Shown here in pieces: positions 40,443 to 48,208 of a DNA stretch of 64,000 bases (positions are counted from its first letter, which is position 1; every line of letters starts with the position of its first letter). The translations under genes were made by a program, and so were the position numbers. Below the pieces are notes generated by a model. The model was not told the DNA's origin. It saw only the letters and a program-made list of their open reading frames with translations, and searched no databases. The stretch spans positions 2,294,001-2,358,000 of the forward strand of contig NZ_AP023420.1 in NCBI RefSeq assembly GCF_018408705.1, in the 5' to 3' direction. This DNA is from Pusillibacter faecalis. Its GTDB lineage: Bacteria; Bacillota; Clostridia; Oscillospirales; Oscillospiraceae.

Positions 40443-41537
40443 ATGGAACTTCGCTATCAAATGACGGATATTCTGCCGCTGCTCCCAATCCCACAGCCTC
40501 CAAATGGAAAGAGTGCCTACAATATCCCGTGCCCATTATGCGACCGTGCAGGTTCAAGGGAGAAGCATCTGAACATCAATCTCAAGCGGAATGTGTATCG
40601 GTGTCCCAAGTGCGGACAATTCCAGGGTGGTGTCTTCGATCTCTATGCCTACTACATGGGCATCCCGCGGGAGAAGGTCTTGGAGGACCTTACAGCGAGA
40701 CTGCAGAGAGACATCAGCTATCCCGCAGGGAAAGCGGCTACCAGAAAGAAACTGCAGCCTCCGCCGATGAAGCCCCAGGCAAGCCTTGCGCCGCTGGAGG
40801 AACGGGACCGGGTCTATCGTGCTTTGCTCAACCGGCTCACCCTGGCGCCGGACCACCGTGAAAATCTCCTCAGCCGCGGTTTGACCGACGAAGCCATTGA
40901 ACGGCTGGGCTATAAGTCTACGCCTGTTGTGGGGTTCCATGCACTGGCCCAGTCCTTGCTGGACGAGGGATATACGCTGTTTGGCGTCCCTGGATTTTAT
41001 CGGGACAAGGATGGGCGATGGACAATGGCTGTGTGGCGTAGGGGGATTCTGATTCCGGGAACCTACTTTGGGAAGATACAAGGTTTTCAAATTCGCCTTG
41101 ATCATAAAATGAAAAAGGGCGGTAAGTTCCTGACCTTTTCCAGTAGGGACGAGCTGGACGGAGCCATGGGTGAGAACTGGTGCCATATGGTCGGGCCGGT
41201 TCGAGAGAGGATTCTTCTGATTGAAGGATATATGAAAGCGGACATCGTCAACCACTTTACAGGCCAAACGATGTTGGCTATTCCAGGGGTGACCTCGTTG
41301 CAACATTTGGAGTCAGCCCTCAGGGATCTGATTCCCATGGGAGTCCGTCATATCATGACCTGCTTCGATATGGACTATCTGAAAAACTGGCATGTGGAAA
41401 GTGCCTATCAGAACCTTGTTGAACTGTTGGCCAAGCAGAATGTCACATTTGGAACCTATTTGTGGGTTCCGGATTACAACGGATTGGATGATTACATCTG
41501 GGAGTTTTGCATGAATAAGGGCAATCCTCCAAAGTAA
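40443..41537 (+). CDS. CHC2 zinc-finger / Toprim-like DNA primase (364 aa)
   Basis: The N-terminal zinc finger has C30 and C33 (CPLC) and C54 and C57 (YRCPKCG), with a QGGVFDLYAYYMG segment as in CHC2 primases. The C-terminal third has a Toprim-like fold: ILLIEGYMKADIV, then a central LAIPGVTSLQ, and IMTCFDMDY with acidic residues. At 364 residues it is a compact primase without a helicase-binding domain. It probably primes element replication or the transferred strand. A GGGGGACGGTC/GACCGTCCCCC hairpin lies just before the gene. Confidence 0.8.
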   Translation: MELRYQMTDILPLLPIPQPPNGKSAYNIPCPLCDRAGSREKHLNINLKRNVYRCPKCGQFQGGVFDLYAYYMGIPREKVLEDLTARLQRDISYPAGKAATRKKLQPPPMKPQASLAPLEERDRVYRALLNRLTLAPDHRENLLSRGLTDEAIERLGYKSTPVVGFHALAQSLLDEGYTLFGVPGFYRDKDGRWTMAVWRRGILIPGTYFGKIQGFQIRLDHKMKKGGKFLTFSSRDELDGAMGENWCHMVGPVRERILLIEGYMKADIVNHFTGQTMLAIPGVTSLQHLESALRDLIPMGVRHIMTCFDMDYLKNWHVESAYQNLVELLAKQNVTFGTYLWVPDYNGLDDYIWEFCMNKGNPPK

Positions 41538-41546
41538 CAGAAGTGG

Positions 41547-41581
41547 ACAGCGGGACATGCGCAGCATGTCCCGCTGTTTTT
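41547..41581 (+). terminator. Canonical terminator inside the L5 operon
   Basis: A 14 bp perfect stem, ACAGCGGGACATGC (41547-41560) with GCATGTCCCGCTGT (41564-41577), with a GCA loop and TTTTT. It separates the primase from the partition genes. Confidence 0.9.
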
Positions 41582-41640
41582 ACGCATTTTGTTGTAAAAA
41601 CGCATTTTCATTTGTGTAATAACATATCAGAAAGACTAAG
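41582..41640 (+). promoter_or_regulatory. Partition-gene upstream region with short direct repeats
   Basis: Two copies of ACGCATTTT occur about 18 bases apart, in an A+T-rich stretch just before the ParM-like gene. ParMRC systems have their centromere (parC) as direct repeats in the parM promoter, bound by ParR. Two repeats is fewer than usual. A poor promoter (TTGTTG or TTGTAA with a TAATAA-like -10) may overlap. The centromere function is inferred. Confidence 0.4.
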
Positions 41641-41652
41641 GAGTGATTTCTC

Positions 41653-42597
41653 ATGCTATTTCCAGTTGATCATGGCAACTCGTCTATCAAAACCGTCAAT
41701 TTCGTGTTTTCCTCCGGACTGGCCGATTATCCGATCCGTCCACCCGTTGATACGGACATTCTGGAATATGGCGGCAAGTATTGGACGCTGTCCGGCAAAC
41801 GCATCTCTTATATGCGGGACAAGACGAAAGATGACCGATATTTTATCCTGACCCTTTTTGCCATTGCGAAGGAACTGCAGAAGAGCGATACTATGAGCCC
41901 AATGGTGGAAACGGATCTGGCCGTAGGATTGCCCCCGGAGCATTATGCGCTGCGGCAGCGGTTTGCAGAGTATTTTAAGCGCGGCACAGTGAACTTTGTC
42001 TTTAACGGAACACCGGTCTGCCTCGTGATCCGGCATGTGCTGGTCTATCCTCAGGCTTATGCAGCGGTCGTACCGCAGGCAGCCCGCCTGAAGGAGATCC
42101 CGCGCACTTTCATTATTGATATTGGAGGCTTTACCACAGACGTTATGTTGCTTCGCAATTCTGTACCTGACATGCAGTTCTGCCGCAGTTTGGAGATGGG
42201 AGTGATTCATATGTCCAACGATATTATCGGCAGGGTGAATGCTATGTATGATATGAAGATTGAGGATGACCACATCGTGGATATCATCCAAGGGCGGTCC
42301 ACGACCCTATCCGCTGAGGTGCAGGAGGTTGTATTTGCCACGGTACGCAGTTATGCCAATGGAATTCTGGATAAACTGCGTGAACTGCAGGTAGACCTAC
42401 GAGCCAATCCGGCCATTTTTATCGGAGGCGGGTCCATTCTATTCCAAAACTTCATTGAGGAGTCCTCCCAAGTGGCTCAGGCGGATTTTGTGCTGGATTC
42501 TAAAGCCAATGCCATTGGCTATGGAATGCTGGCTACGGCGCAGTTGCGGCGGATGACACAGCAGAATCACGGAGGGGAGTTCTTTGCGGAGGGATGA
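41653..42597 (+). CDS. parM: ParM/Alp-type actin-like partition ATPase (314 aa)
   Basis: It has the actin-fold phosphate loops VDHGNSSIK (5-13) and DIGGFTTDV (156-164), and the adenosine motif IFIGGGSILF near residue 255. ParM-like proteins form filaments that push plasmid copies apart. AAGGAG precedes the ATG. The next gene overlaps by 14 bases and encodes a likely ParR. A partition pair on an integrating element suggests a replicating extrachromosomal stage. Confidence 0.85.
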   Translation: MLFPVDHGNSSIKTVNFVFSSGLADYPIRPPVDTDILEYGGKYWTLSGKRISYMRDKTKDDRYFILTLFAIAKELQKSDTMSPMVETDLAVGLPPEHYALRQRFAEYFKRGTVNFVFNGTPVCLVIRHVLVYPQAYAAVVPQAARLKEIPRTFIIDIGGFTTDVMLLRNSVPDMQFCRSLEMGVIHMSNDIIGRVNAMYDMKIEDDHIVDIIQGRSTTLSAEVQEVVFATVRSYANGILDKLRELQVDLRANPAIFIGGGSILFQNFIEESSQVAQADFVLDSKANAIGYGMLATAQLRRMTQQNHGGEFFAEG

Positions 42598-42955
42598 TAA
42601 GTTCCGATTTTCTCTCGGATGGAGCCGGGATACTGCGGAAAAGATTGCAGTCGGAGATTTACTGGAAAGATTGAAGAACCGCAAAAGTGATCTGGTCGTC
42701 CAAGCTGTCTGGGAGTACATTGGGAATCACCCCGAGGTAATGACGGAAGATGCAAAAATCGTGATTTCAGTTCATTCAACGCCCACAGATGAACAGACAT
42801 TTGCAAAAATCCAAAGTATGATAGACGCCTCGTTGGAAAAACTGAAAACTACCTTAAAACTCCAACTTGAACAGGGCCAGCCGGAAGATGCCAGCGGGCC
42901 AAGCGAGAAAGATCTGGATGATATGCTCAAAAATCTGGATATATTCAATCTGTGA
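42584..42955 (+). CDS. ParR-like adaptor (123 aa)
   Basis: The start is TTG, overlapping parM, with GGAGGGGAG upstream. The N-terminal 45 residues (FRFSLGW, then a helix ending QAVWEYIGNH) fit a ribbon-helix-helix DNA-binding fold as in ParR. The C-terminal part is an acidic coil ending DMLKNLDIFNL, like the short tail that docks to ParM filaments. The assignment rests on gene order and fold pattern. Confidence 0.65.
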   Translation: MRRDDKFRFSLGWSRDTAEKIAVGDLLERLKNRKSDLVVQAVWEYIGNHPEVMTEDAKIVISVHSTPTDEQTFAKIQSMIDASLEKLKTTLKLQLEQGQPEDASGPSEKDLDDMLKNLDIFNL

Positions 42956-42957
42956 GA

Positions 42958-42999
42958 ACAGTCCCCACTCCATACCTTGAATGGGGTGGGGACTGTTTT
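42958..42999 (+). terminator. Terminator of the L5 operon
   Basis: An 11 bp stem, ACAGTCCCCAC (42958-42968) with GTGGGGACTGT (42986-42996), and a TTTT run directly after the ParR-like stop codon. Confidence 0.9.
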
Positions 43000-43051
43000 G
43001 AGGCCGGTACCATTGGGGCGGCATGGGTAAGATAAAAAGGGGAAGTGCAAT

Positions 43052-43104
43052 AAAAAGACACGCCCCCTCAGGAATGCACCGTTCCTGAGGGGGCGTGTCT
43101 TTTT
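43052..43104. terminator. Bidirectional terminator, 23 bp perfect inverted repeat
   Basis: The arms at 43052-43074 and 43082-43104 pair perfectly around a seven-base loop, with A5 at one end and T5 at the other. It works as a terminator on both strands: a backup for the L5 operon and the end of the minus-strand L6 operon. Confidence 0.95.
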
Positions 43105-43207
43105 GTTTATAGGGGAAGTTGTGAACTTCGGATGCTGTCCCCTCTCGGCAAAGCAGGCAAAACAACTAGCCAAGACGGTATATGTACAGTTGAGACAGTC
43201 TAAATGC

Positions 43208-44044
43208 CTAGAACCCGTTCCAGATTTGGTGACCGCAGTATTCAAAGGTTTGTGCGTCATCACAATCAGCGGGAGTGAGGTCGATGATCCGCTTGCGGGA
43301 GCGGGAGAGGAAGACCCGGTTTTTGATTTTGCTCATTGGCTGCCATTTGGCCAGCATATTGTCAAAATTGACTACTGAGGCATAGTCCGCCGGGAAGTTG
43401 TTTTTTATGTGATGAAAGAAATAGTTGCGGTGGAAAGGGCAGATCAGGCAGGCGCTGGCCTTGCTGTCCAGGCCCCACTCATCCAGATTATAGGCGTAGC
43501 AGTCCTTTCGTTCCCAACCCATCTCGATAAGCGGAAATCGGTTTTGAAACATAGCGTGTCGGCTGGGAAAGGAACGATGAGCCTCTTCACTGGAAAAGCC
43601 AATGTGGAGTTCATGGGTGCCGATATCCTCTGGGCGAAGCCGCTGATAGGGCCGGTAGCCCAGAAGTTCATATCGGACAAACTTTTGGATCATCAAAACC
43701 TTGTAGTCCACGGTGCAGGAGCGGCGGGCGATCCGTCCTGCTTTTCCCTGCTCGTCTAATGTCCAGAACGGCATGGCTGAAACCCTCTGCCGCCCGAACC
43801 GCTGCATATAGTCCTGATACAGATTACTCTGGAGAATGTAAAAAGGAATGTTGCAATCAACGCAGGCGCGTTCAATAAAACGCACTTGATCCGCTACCCA
43901 GGCAGGCTCACAGCCAAGATCACAATAGATGATGGCATCATAGCGGGGTACCTGCGGGTGTACGACCTTACTTCTGGTCTGGTCGCAGGAGATCAGGGCC
44001 AGGGCGGTACTCTGCATCCCCGCACCACAGCTTAGAATGTTCAA
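43208..44044 (-). CDS. PP-loop (PAPS reductase-like) protein (278 aa)
   Basis: The start is TTG, eight bases after AGAAGGAGG. The N terminus NILSCGAGMQST is a PP-loop ATP pyrophosphatase motif. Downstream are DLGCEPAWV, RRSCTVDYK and CLICPFHRN with paired cysteines. Phage- and element-borne proteins of this type are named phosphoadenosine phosphosulfate reductase-like, but most are not sulfur-assimilation enzymes. Relatives act in DNA phosphorothioation (DndC) or nucleotide modification. No dnd partners are present here. It is the last gene of the L6 operon. Confidence 0.75.
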   Translation of the reverse strand: MNILSCGAGMQSTALALISCDQTRSKVVHPQVPRYDAIIYCDLGCEPAWVADQVRFIERACVDCNIPFYILQSNLYQDYMQRFGRQRVSAMPFWTLDEQGKAGRIARRSCTVDYKVLMIQKFVRYELLGYRPYQRLRPEDIGTHELHIGFSSEEAHRSFPSRHAMFQNRFPLIEMGWERKDCYAYNLDEWGLDSKASACLICPFHRNYFFHHIKNNFPADYASVVNFDNMLAKWQPMSKIKNRVFLSRSRKRIIDLTPADCDDAQTFEYCGHQIWNGF

Positions 44045-44071
44045 ACGGAATACCTCCTTCTAAAAGGAAAT

Positions 44072-44103
44072 GCGGGGAACCGCCCGTTTAGGTGGTTCCC
44101 CGC
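44072..44103 (-). other. Hairpin between genes of the L6 operon
   Basis: GCGGGGAACC (44072-44081) pairs with GGTTCCCCGC (44094-44103). On the minus strand it is followed by ATTTCCTTTT, a weak T run, directly before the ribosome-binding site of the PP-loop gene. It may lower transcription or stabilise the upstream RNA. Confidence 0.6.
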
Positions 44104-44172
44104 TGAGTGTTATTGGAGCAGAAGCCTATTGATTTGGGTCAGGCGCACCACATCAAAATTGATCATGACGCC

Positions 44173-44676
44173 TCATGTGATATCCTGCCCCTGTGTTTTA
44201 GACAGATGGTAGGAGTAACAGATATAACCGCCATCCCCATACCCGGAATTGGATACAACGCCATGTGGAATAACACCGGCATAGTGGTCTGTATGTAAGG
44301 TCTGGTTGCAACAGCTGTTGTACCACGCTTCCAGTGCATCTTCGCTGGGTATCTGGCCTGCATCAGCACCGGCACGGTAGAACGGCTTGTCGAACACACC
44401 GGCTTGGCCGCTGTCTACGCCAACCTTGAAGAGTTCCTCCCGTGCAATTAACTGGTTTTTGGGTGGGCAATGCTGATGGAACGCGGCCAGATAGGCTACT
44501 GCCGCATCGTGCTTCCCTTCATGGAAAAAGCCAATCTCTGCCTCCCAAATCCCCGGCTGGGCATTGGGAACGATGCCCATGCACCAGGTACCGGGCGCGT
44601 AACAGGGATCGGAAATAATCAATTTAGGCTGTGTCACCTCGAAAGTGCCGAGTTTGAATTTTTGTAATGTCCGCAT
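44173..44676 (-). CDS. DUF4241-like protein (167 aa)
   Basis: The segment LIISDPCYAPGTWCMG lies near the start. VDSGQAGVFDKPFYR, GVVSNSGYGDGGYICYSYH and a final strand follow. These match the VDSGQ.G.FD and SSGYGDG.Y blocks of the DUF4241 family, found on phages and in bacterial immunity-like loci. The function is unknown. The ATG is preceded by GAGCGAGG. Confidence 0.65.
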   Translation of the reverse strand: MRTLQKFKLGTFEVTQPKLIISDPCYAPGTWCMGIVPNAQPGIWEAEIGFFHEGKHDAAVAYLAAFHQHCPPKNQLIAREELFKVGVDSGQAGVFDKPFYRAGADAGQIPSEDALEAWYNSCCNQTLHTDHYAGVIPHGVVSNSGYGDGGYICYSYHLSKTQGQDIT

Positions 44677-44721
44677 TATTTAGACCTCGCTCTTGCTAAT
44701 TTTATTGTTGCCTCTTTAGGG

Positions 44722-45801
44722 TCAACGGGTACTGCTGCCAGTGGCGTGAATGGCCGGAATATCCGCGGTATCTCCAACATGCGGCGGCTTGCTCTGGATT
44801 GCAGCCAGCAACTTGGAAAGTAGTTCGGGCAGTTTCATACTGTTGCGGCTGCCTTTATGGTAGCGGTAACTCCATTGACCACTCTGTGGGGAATATCGAA
44901 TACTGTGTAGCGTATTGATAATCCAGCCCTGTGTTTTTAGAGGAACTGAAATCCCATGCTCCCGAAAAAGCTGCATGATCAGAGACTTGCCGTTGATATC
45001 TTGATTTACAACTTCTTTTCCGGCTAAAATGTTTTGCTCCGCCTCTCGGATGGCGGAGGTATAGCGGTCTTGTAACTCTTGTTCACGCTGACGCGCCTGG
45101 GCTTCCAGTTCTGCCTCTCGCAGTTTGGCTTGCCGTTGGCGCTCTGCCCAAATGGGAGCGTTGTGTGCCTCAGCCTCTTCGCGCCGCCCCAAGAGGTTGG
45201 CAAAGCCAAGATCGGCCCAGCGATCTGGAGCCGCCATACTCTGGTTGAAGACCCGTTCAATCTCAGCCCGGATACCGTGTTCCAGCGTGGACAGCCACTT
45301 CAGGACTTCCGCCAGCCGGCTCCGCTGGTCGATGCCCACCATAAAGCCGTCGCAGGGGATAAAGATCGTCGGCCATGAATCACGCTTATTTTCCAAGGTG
45401 TAAAGCTCGATGCCGTTTTCATTGTAAAAACGGTAGTAGTAGTGCCTTTTACCCATCAAGTCCTTGGAAAAAACACGGTTTTCATCCCTCTCCTTTGGCG
45501 GGAATATATCCTTTTTCTTCTCGTTCGGGCGGGTGTAGCGGGGAGAGAGGCCGGTACGGCCCAAACTGTTTGTAATCTGTTTTTCGATTGATTCCAGACC
45601 GCCGTGCCGTTCCATAAAGCCTGATAGGTCCTGTGACTGCTGCAAATTACAAAGGCACAAACCTGTCCTGCCTTCATAGATAGCTCCCTTATATTGGAAC
45701 AGATCCAAGCCAAACTCGTTTTGAAACGACTTGGCTTCCTGTATCGGGGAAAAGGCACCATCCCGGAAGATGTAACAGACGGCAGAGTGTTTTTCATTCA
45801 T
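44722..45801 (-). CDS. Hypothetical protein with coiled coil (359 aa)
   Basis: The N-terminal 190 residues include repeated aromatic segments (YYYRFYNENGIELYTLENK and FIPCDGFMVGID). A long charged coiled coil runs at about residues 218-262 (AERQRQAKLREAELEAQARQ). A compact C-terminal domain carries the segment SIRYSPQSGQWSYRYHKGSRNS. The family is not recognised. It may be a structural or scaffold protein. Confidence 0.5.
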   Translation of the reverse strand: MNEKHSAVCYIFRDGAFSPIQEAKSFQNEFGLDLFQYKGAIYEGRTGLCLCNLQQSQDLSGFMERHGGLESIEKQITNSLGRTGLSPRYTRPNEKKKDIFPPKERDENRVFSKDLMGKRHYYYRFYNENGIELYTLENKRDSWPTIFIPCDGFMVGIDQRSRLAEVLKWLSTLEHGIRAEIERVFNQSMAAPDRWADLGFANLLGRREEAEAHNAPIWAERQRQAKLREAELEAQARQREQELQDRYTSAIREAEQNILAGKEVVNQDINGKSLIMQLFREHGISVPLKTQGWIINTLHSIRYSPQSGQWSYRYHKGSRNSMKLPELLSKLLAAIQSKPPHVGDTADIPAIHATGSSTR

Positions 45802-45862
45802 ATTTGAATCACCTTATCGTATGTCACTTTTACTGCAATCATATTTGTCATTTGTCGCTCCT

Positions 45863-46816
45863 TCAATTTTGATTTGTGTCTTTCACCATCATCTCGCGGG
45901 CTGCAATATAGCAGATGATGCTATAAATTTTTTTGGTAATGCTGTCCTCTGCCCTGCCTTTGACGAGCTGGGTGTCGATGAACATCGGAGAAATCGTACA
46001 CCGGGTCTCGATGAAGTATTTTTCGGAATTTTTCAGTGGGAACTTGCCTAGCCTCATGTAGACCTCTCCGCTTGTGTTCTGTCCATGTGGTGTGATATTG
46101 CTGTTTCTGAGGCAGCCTACATAGTGTTCCTGGCTGTACACACAGCCATATTCGTCCACGTCCGAAGCCTGATAGCCCCCCACCTCGCTCATCATATCTG
46201 CGGCCAGTTCCTCTGCAGACCGACTTGTGATAAAATACCGCTCCGGGAATGGGAGCGCCTGAATCCCCCAGAACTGATGGATGCTCCTGTTGAACATCCG
46301 CTCCAGTAAGGATTTCAGTTCGTCTTTCAGCGTATCATATGTAAGGTCCCAAAGTTGGATGGAAGACGGAACGCCAACTCCTTTTTCGAGGTAGTTCAAA
46401 TAGTGAACCGTTGACCGACTGGATGTTTCCTCCTCAGAGCCAGAGAAATCAGGGAATCCAGTCTTGCTCTCTATTAGCTGTACCTCCACGTCTGGGTAAG
46501 CGCCATTGGTGATAAAGAGCTGGAATGCTGGGCTTGTGCGGAAACCATCATGATTTCTCGGCCCCCTGCCAAGAGACTCTATCATCTCTTTTGGAAGGTC
46601 AATCCCATCGTAGGCATTCCGGGTCTTCTCAACCGCAGCTTCATCCTGTGGTGTGGTTTCCTCCTTGATGACTGCCTGAACTGCCTTGAACATCCGGTTT
46701 ATCTTGCAGTCCTTGCAGTCTTCCAGGAACGGCATAGCCCCTCTCATGCAAAAGGCACAGAAGGTTTGCTTAGCTTCGGCCATTTTCTCATAATAGGCGG
46801 TACTGATTGTCTTCAT
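45863..46816 (-). CDS. Hypothetical protein with N-terminal zinc cysteines (317 aa)
   Basis: The start is chosen because AAAAAAGGAG precedes that ATG. CAFC and CKDC (residues about 17-36) suggest zinc binding. The large remaining domain is mixed alpha/beta (WDLTYDTLKDELKSLLERM and ITSRSAEELAADMMSEVGGY). The family is not recognised. Confidence 0.5.
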   Translation of the reverse strand: MKTISTAYYEKMAEAKQTFCAFCMRGAMPFLEDCKDCKINRMFKAVQAVIKEETTPQDEAAVEKTRNAYDGIDLPKEMIESLGRGPRNHDGFRTSPAFQLFITNGAYPDVEVQLIESKTGFPDFSGSEEETSSRSTVHYLNYLEKGVGVPSSIQLWDLTYDTLKDELKSLLERMFNRSIHQFWGIQALPFPERYFITSRSAEELAADMMSEVGGYQASDVDEYGCVYSQEHYVGCLRNSNITPHGQNTSGEVYMRLGKFPLKNSEKYFIETRCTISPMFIDTQLVKGRAEDSITKKIYSIICYIAAREMMVKDTNQN

Positions 46817-46874
46817 ATACAATCTCCTTTTTTGAGCCGGAACTGGATGCTCCAATCCCGGCTTGTGTAGCGGA

Positions 46875-46982
46875 TTACCGGATGACCTCGTAGAGCATCA
46901 TGGTATCCAGATTGAACATGGACATGATCCGGGTGACTGTAGGCCTATGACAGCGGTCGCAAATCTGATTTTCAAACACCAT
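46875..46982 (-). CDS. 35-residue CxxC peptide gene
   Basis: The ATG overlaps the end of the upstream gene and has GGAGG eight bases ahead. The peptide begins MVFENQICDRCHRPT and has a SMFNLD segment. This looks like the first half of a small zinc-ribbon family (CDxCGxPT...SxFNTD...C..C) whose second CxxC is missing here. It may be a truncated copy. Confidence 0.5.
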   Translation of the reverse strand: MVFENQICDRCHRPTVTRIMSMFNLDTMMLYEVIR

Positions 46983-47526
46983 CCTTAGCCCCTCCCTCAC
47001 AGTCCAGAGTTCGCCCTGAGATGGCAGTCTCATCATGGCCGCCGTCGTACCGCTCCGGGGTGTTAATTTGCTCGGCGAAGGTGAAATACTTCTCCATCTG
47101 CCGGTCGAGCAGTCTGTCGATCTGTTGCCGGAATTCTGCGTTTACCTTCTTTTCTGCACTGAGGTAGTCGACGAACTCCTTGAATTCACCAAATGCCTCC
47201 AGATAGCCGGCAAGGAAAGCCGCATCTTGAGCCTGGGCCTGGATCCCTGCCTGGGAAGCGGCCCGCCGCAGGTCTGAGACTAGGGCAGCGGACTCTGGCC
47301 GGCGCTCCAGCGCCCCCCAAATCCGGTCAGAGTAGTCATGGCCCCTCCGGAATTGGGGCCTCATTCCACCAAACTGCAAAGCATAGATACTGGCGGCATA
47401 CAGATAGGCGTGTTCAGGATCTCGCCTATCATCGGTGTCGTAGACTTGAATGTTGAGCGGCTCCAAAAGGGTGGAGTAGACCTCGTTGACCAGTCCGCCA
47501 TCCATCTCGATAATTAAAGTAGCCAC
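46972..47526 (-). CDS. Hypothetical protein (184 aa)
   Basis: The start is GTG with GAGGAGG upstream. The protein is mostly helical, with a Gln/Ala-rich stretch (AGIQAQAQDAAF) and an acidic end. The family is not recognised. Its last codons contain the ribosome-binding site and start of the small CxxC peptide gene. Confidence 0.5.
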   Translation of the reverse strand: MATLIIEMDGGLVNEVYSTLLEPLNIQVYDTDDRRDPEHAYLYAASIYALQFGGMRPQFRRGHDYSDRIWGALERRPESAALVSDLRRAASQAGIQAQAQDAAFLAGYLEAFGEFKEFVDYLSAEKKVNAEFRQQIDRLLDRQMEKYFTFAEQINTPERYDGGHDETAISGRTLDCEGGAKDGV

Positions 47527-47547
47527 GTTTGTTCCTCCTCGATTGAC

Positions 47548-47736
47548 TTAAATAGTTTTTTTCAGGATGATAACCCCCATTACCTGTTCCAGGCCTTGTT
47601 CATTGAGCCAGGCATCCAGAGCAGTTTGGGCCTCTTGACGTAGAGCCTCTGTCCTCTCCGCAAGTTGATCCTCAACTTGTTCTCGGTTTGGAACCTCTTC
47701 GCTGACGAAAGCGACGCCAATCCAATTGGTATTCAT
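47548..47736 (-). CDS. Small helical protein (62 aa)
   Basis: One long charged helix (VEDQLAERTEALRQEAQTALDAWL) sits between two short strands. The ATG overlaps the stop of a 20-codon frame upstream (ATGA), which suggests translational coupling. The family is not recognised. Confidence 0.5.
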   Translation of the reverse strand: MNTNWIGVAFVSEEVPNREQVEDQLAERTEALRQEAQTALDAWLNEQGLEQVMGVIILKKTI

Positions 47737-47795
47737 TCCGGATCACCGTGTTTCGATGCTCTCTGCCGTGTCGGGATTCTTTCGAGTGATTGCAT
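47733..47795 (-). CDS. 20-residue leader peptide candidate downstream of L6
   Basis: A frame MQSLERIPTRQRASKHGDPE starts at an ATG ten bases after AAGGAG and ends in TGA overlapping the next gene's ATG. A second short frame (20 codons) starts even closer to the same ribosome-binding site. Either may be a leader peptide coupling translation to the downstream gene. Both are too short to judge from composition. Confidence 0.35.
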   Translation of the reverse strand: MQSLERIPTRQRASKHGDPE

Positions 47796-47850
47796 GACTT
47801 TTCATCTCCTTTTTGATTTTTGCGGTGTTCCGCTGCAGGGATATCTATAT

Positions 47851-48062
47851 AAAAAAACGTGTGGAACCCAGAATAGTCCACACGCTTTTGCCCAGGATGG
47901 GCGAGATCTGTTTAAGAGGGGCATTCGTTTGTCCAGAAAACAAAAAAGCGCCCAAAGGTCAGAAAGACCTCTGGACGCTATGCAACACGGAAACTAAGAC
48001 TGCCTTAGGCTGCCGCAGATACTATGTGAGCATATTATAGCGTTTCCTTTGAGAAAAAACAA
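47851..48062 (-). promoter_or_regulatory. Leader module L6 (minus strand)
   Basis: On the minus strand TTGTTT (48062-48057), a 17 bp spacer and TATAAT (48039-48034) form the promoter. Box 1 AGTATCTG is at 48023-48016. A 20-base interval with only a short GCC-TAA-GGC stem follows. Box 2 AGTTTCCG (47995-47988) runs into GTGTTGCA. Terminator 1 is GCGTCCAGAGGTC/GACCTTTGGGCGC with TTTTTT (47978-47942). Terminator 2 is CGTGTGG/CCACACG with TTTTTTTATAT (47884-47851). This copy has the weakest central stem. Confidence 0.8.
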
Positions 48063-48085
48063 GCATTAAAAATCACCACCCGCCG

Positions 48086-48208
48086 GTGGCAGCTGATGTT
48101 CTGAAACATATCGGGTTCACGATTCCCAAGCCGTGGAGCAGGAAGAAAGGCCATGTGGCATTTTACGTTGGTGACTCAGTTCGAAAATCCCTTGCAAACA
48201 ATCCGTAG
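48086..48208 (+). pseudogene. Short coding-like fragment between L6 and L7
   Basis: A 40-codon frame (VAADVLKHIGFTIPKPWSRKK and onward, ending SLANNP) has normal protein-like composition. It has no convincing ribosome-binding site, and its 3' end overlaps the -35 of L7. It may be the end of a gene whose beginning was replaced by the inverted L6 leader. I do not recognise the family. Confidence 0.3.
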
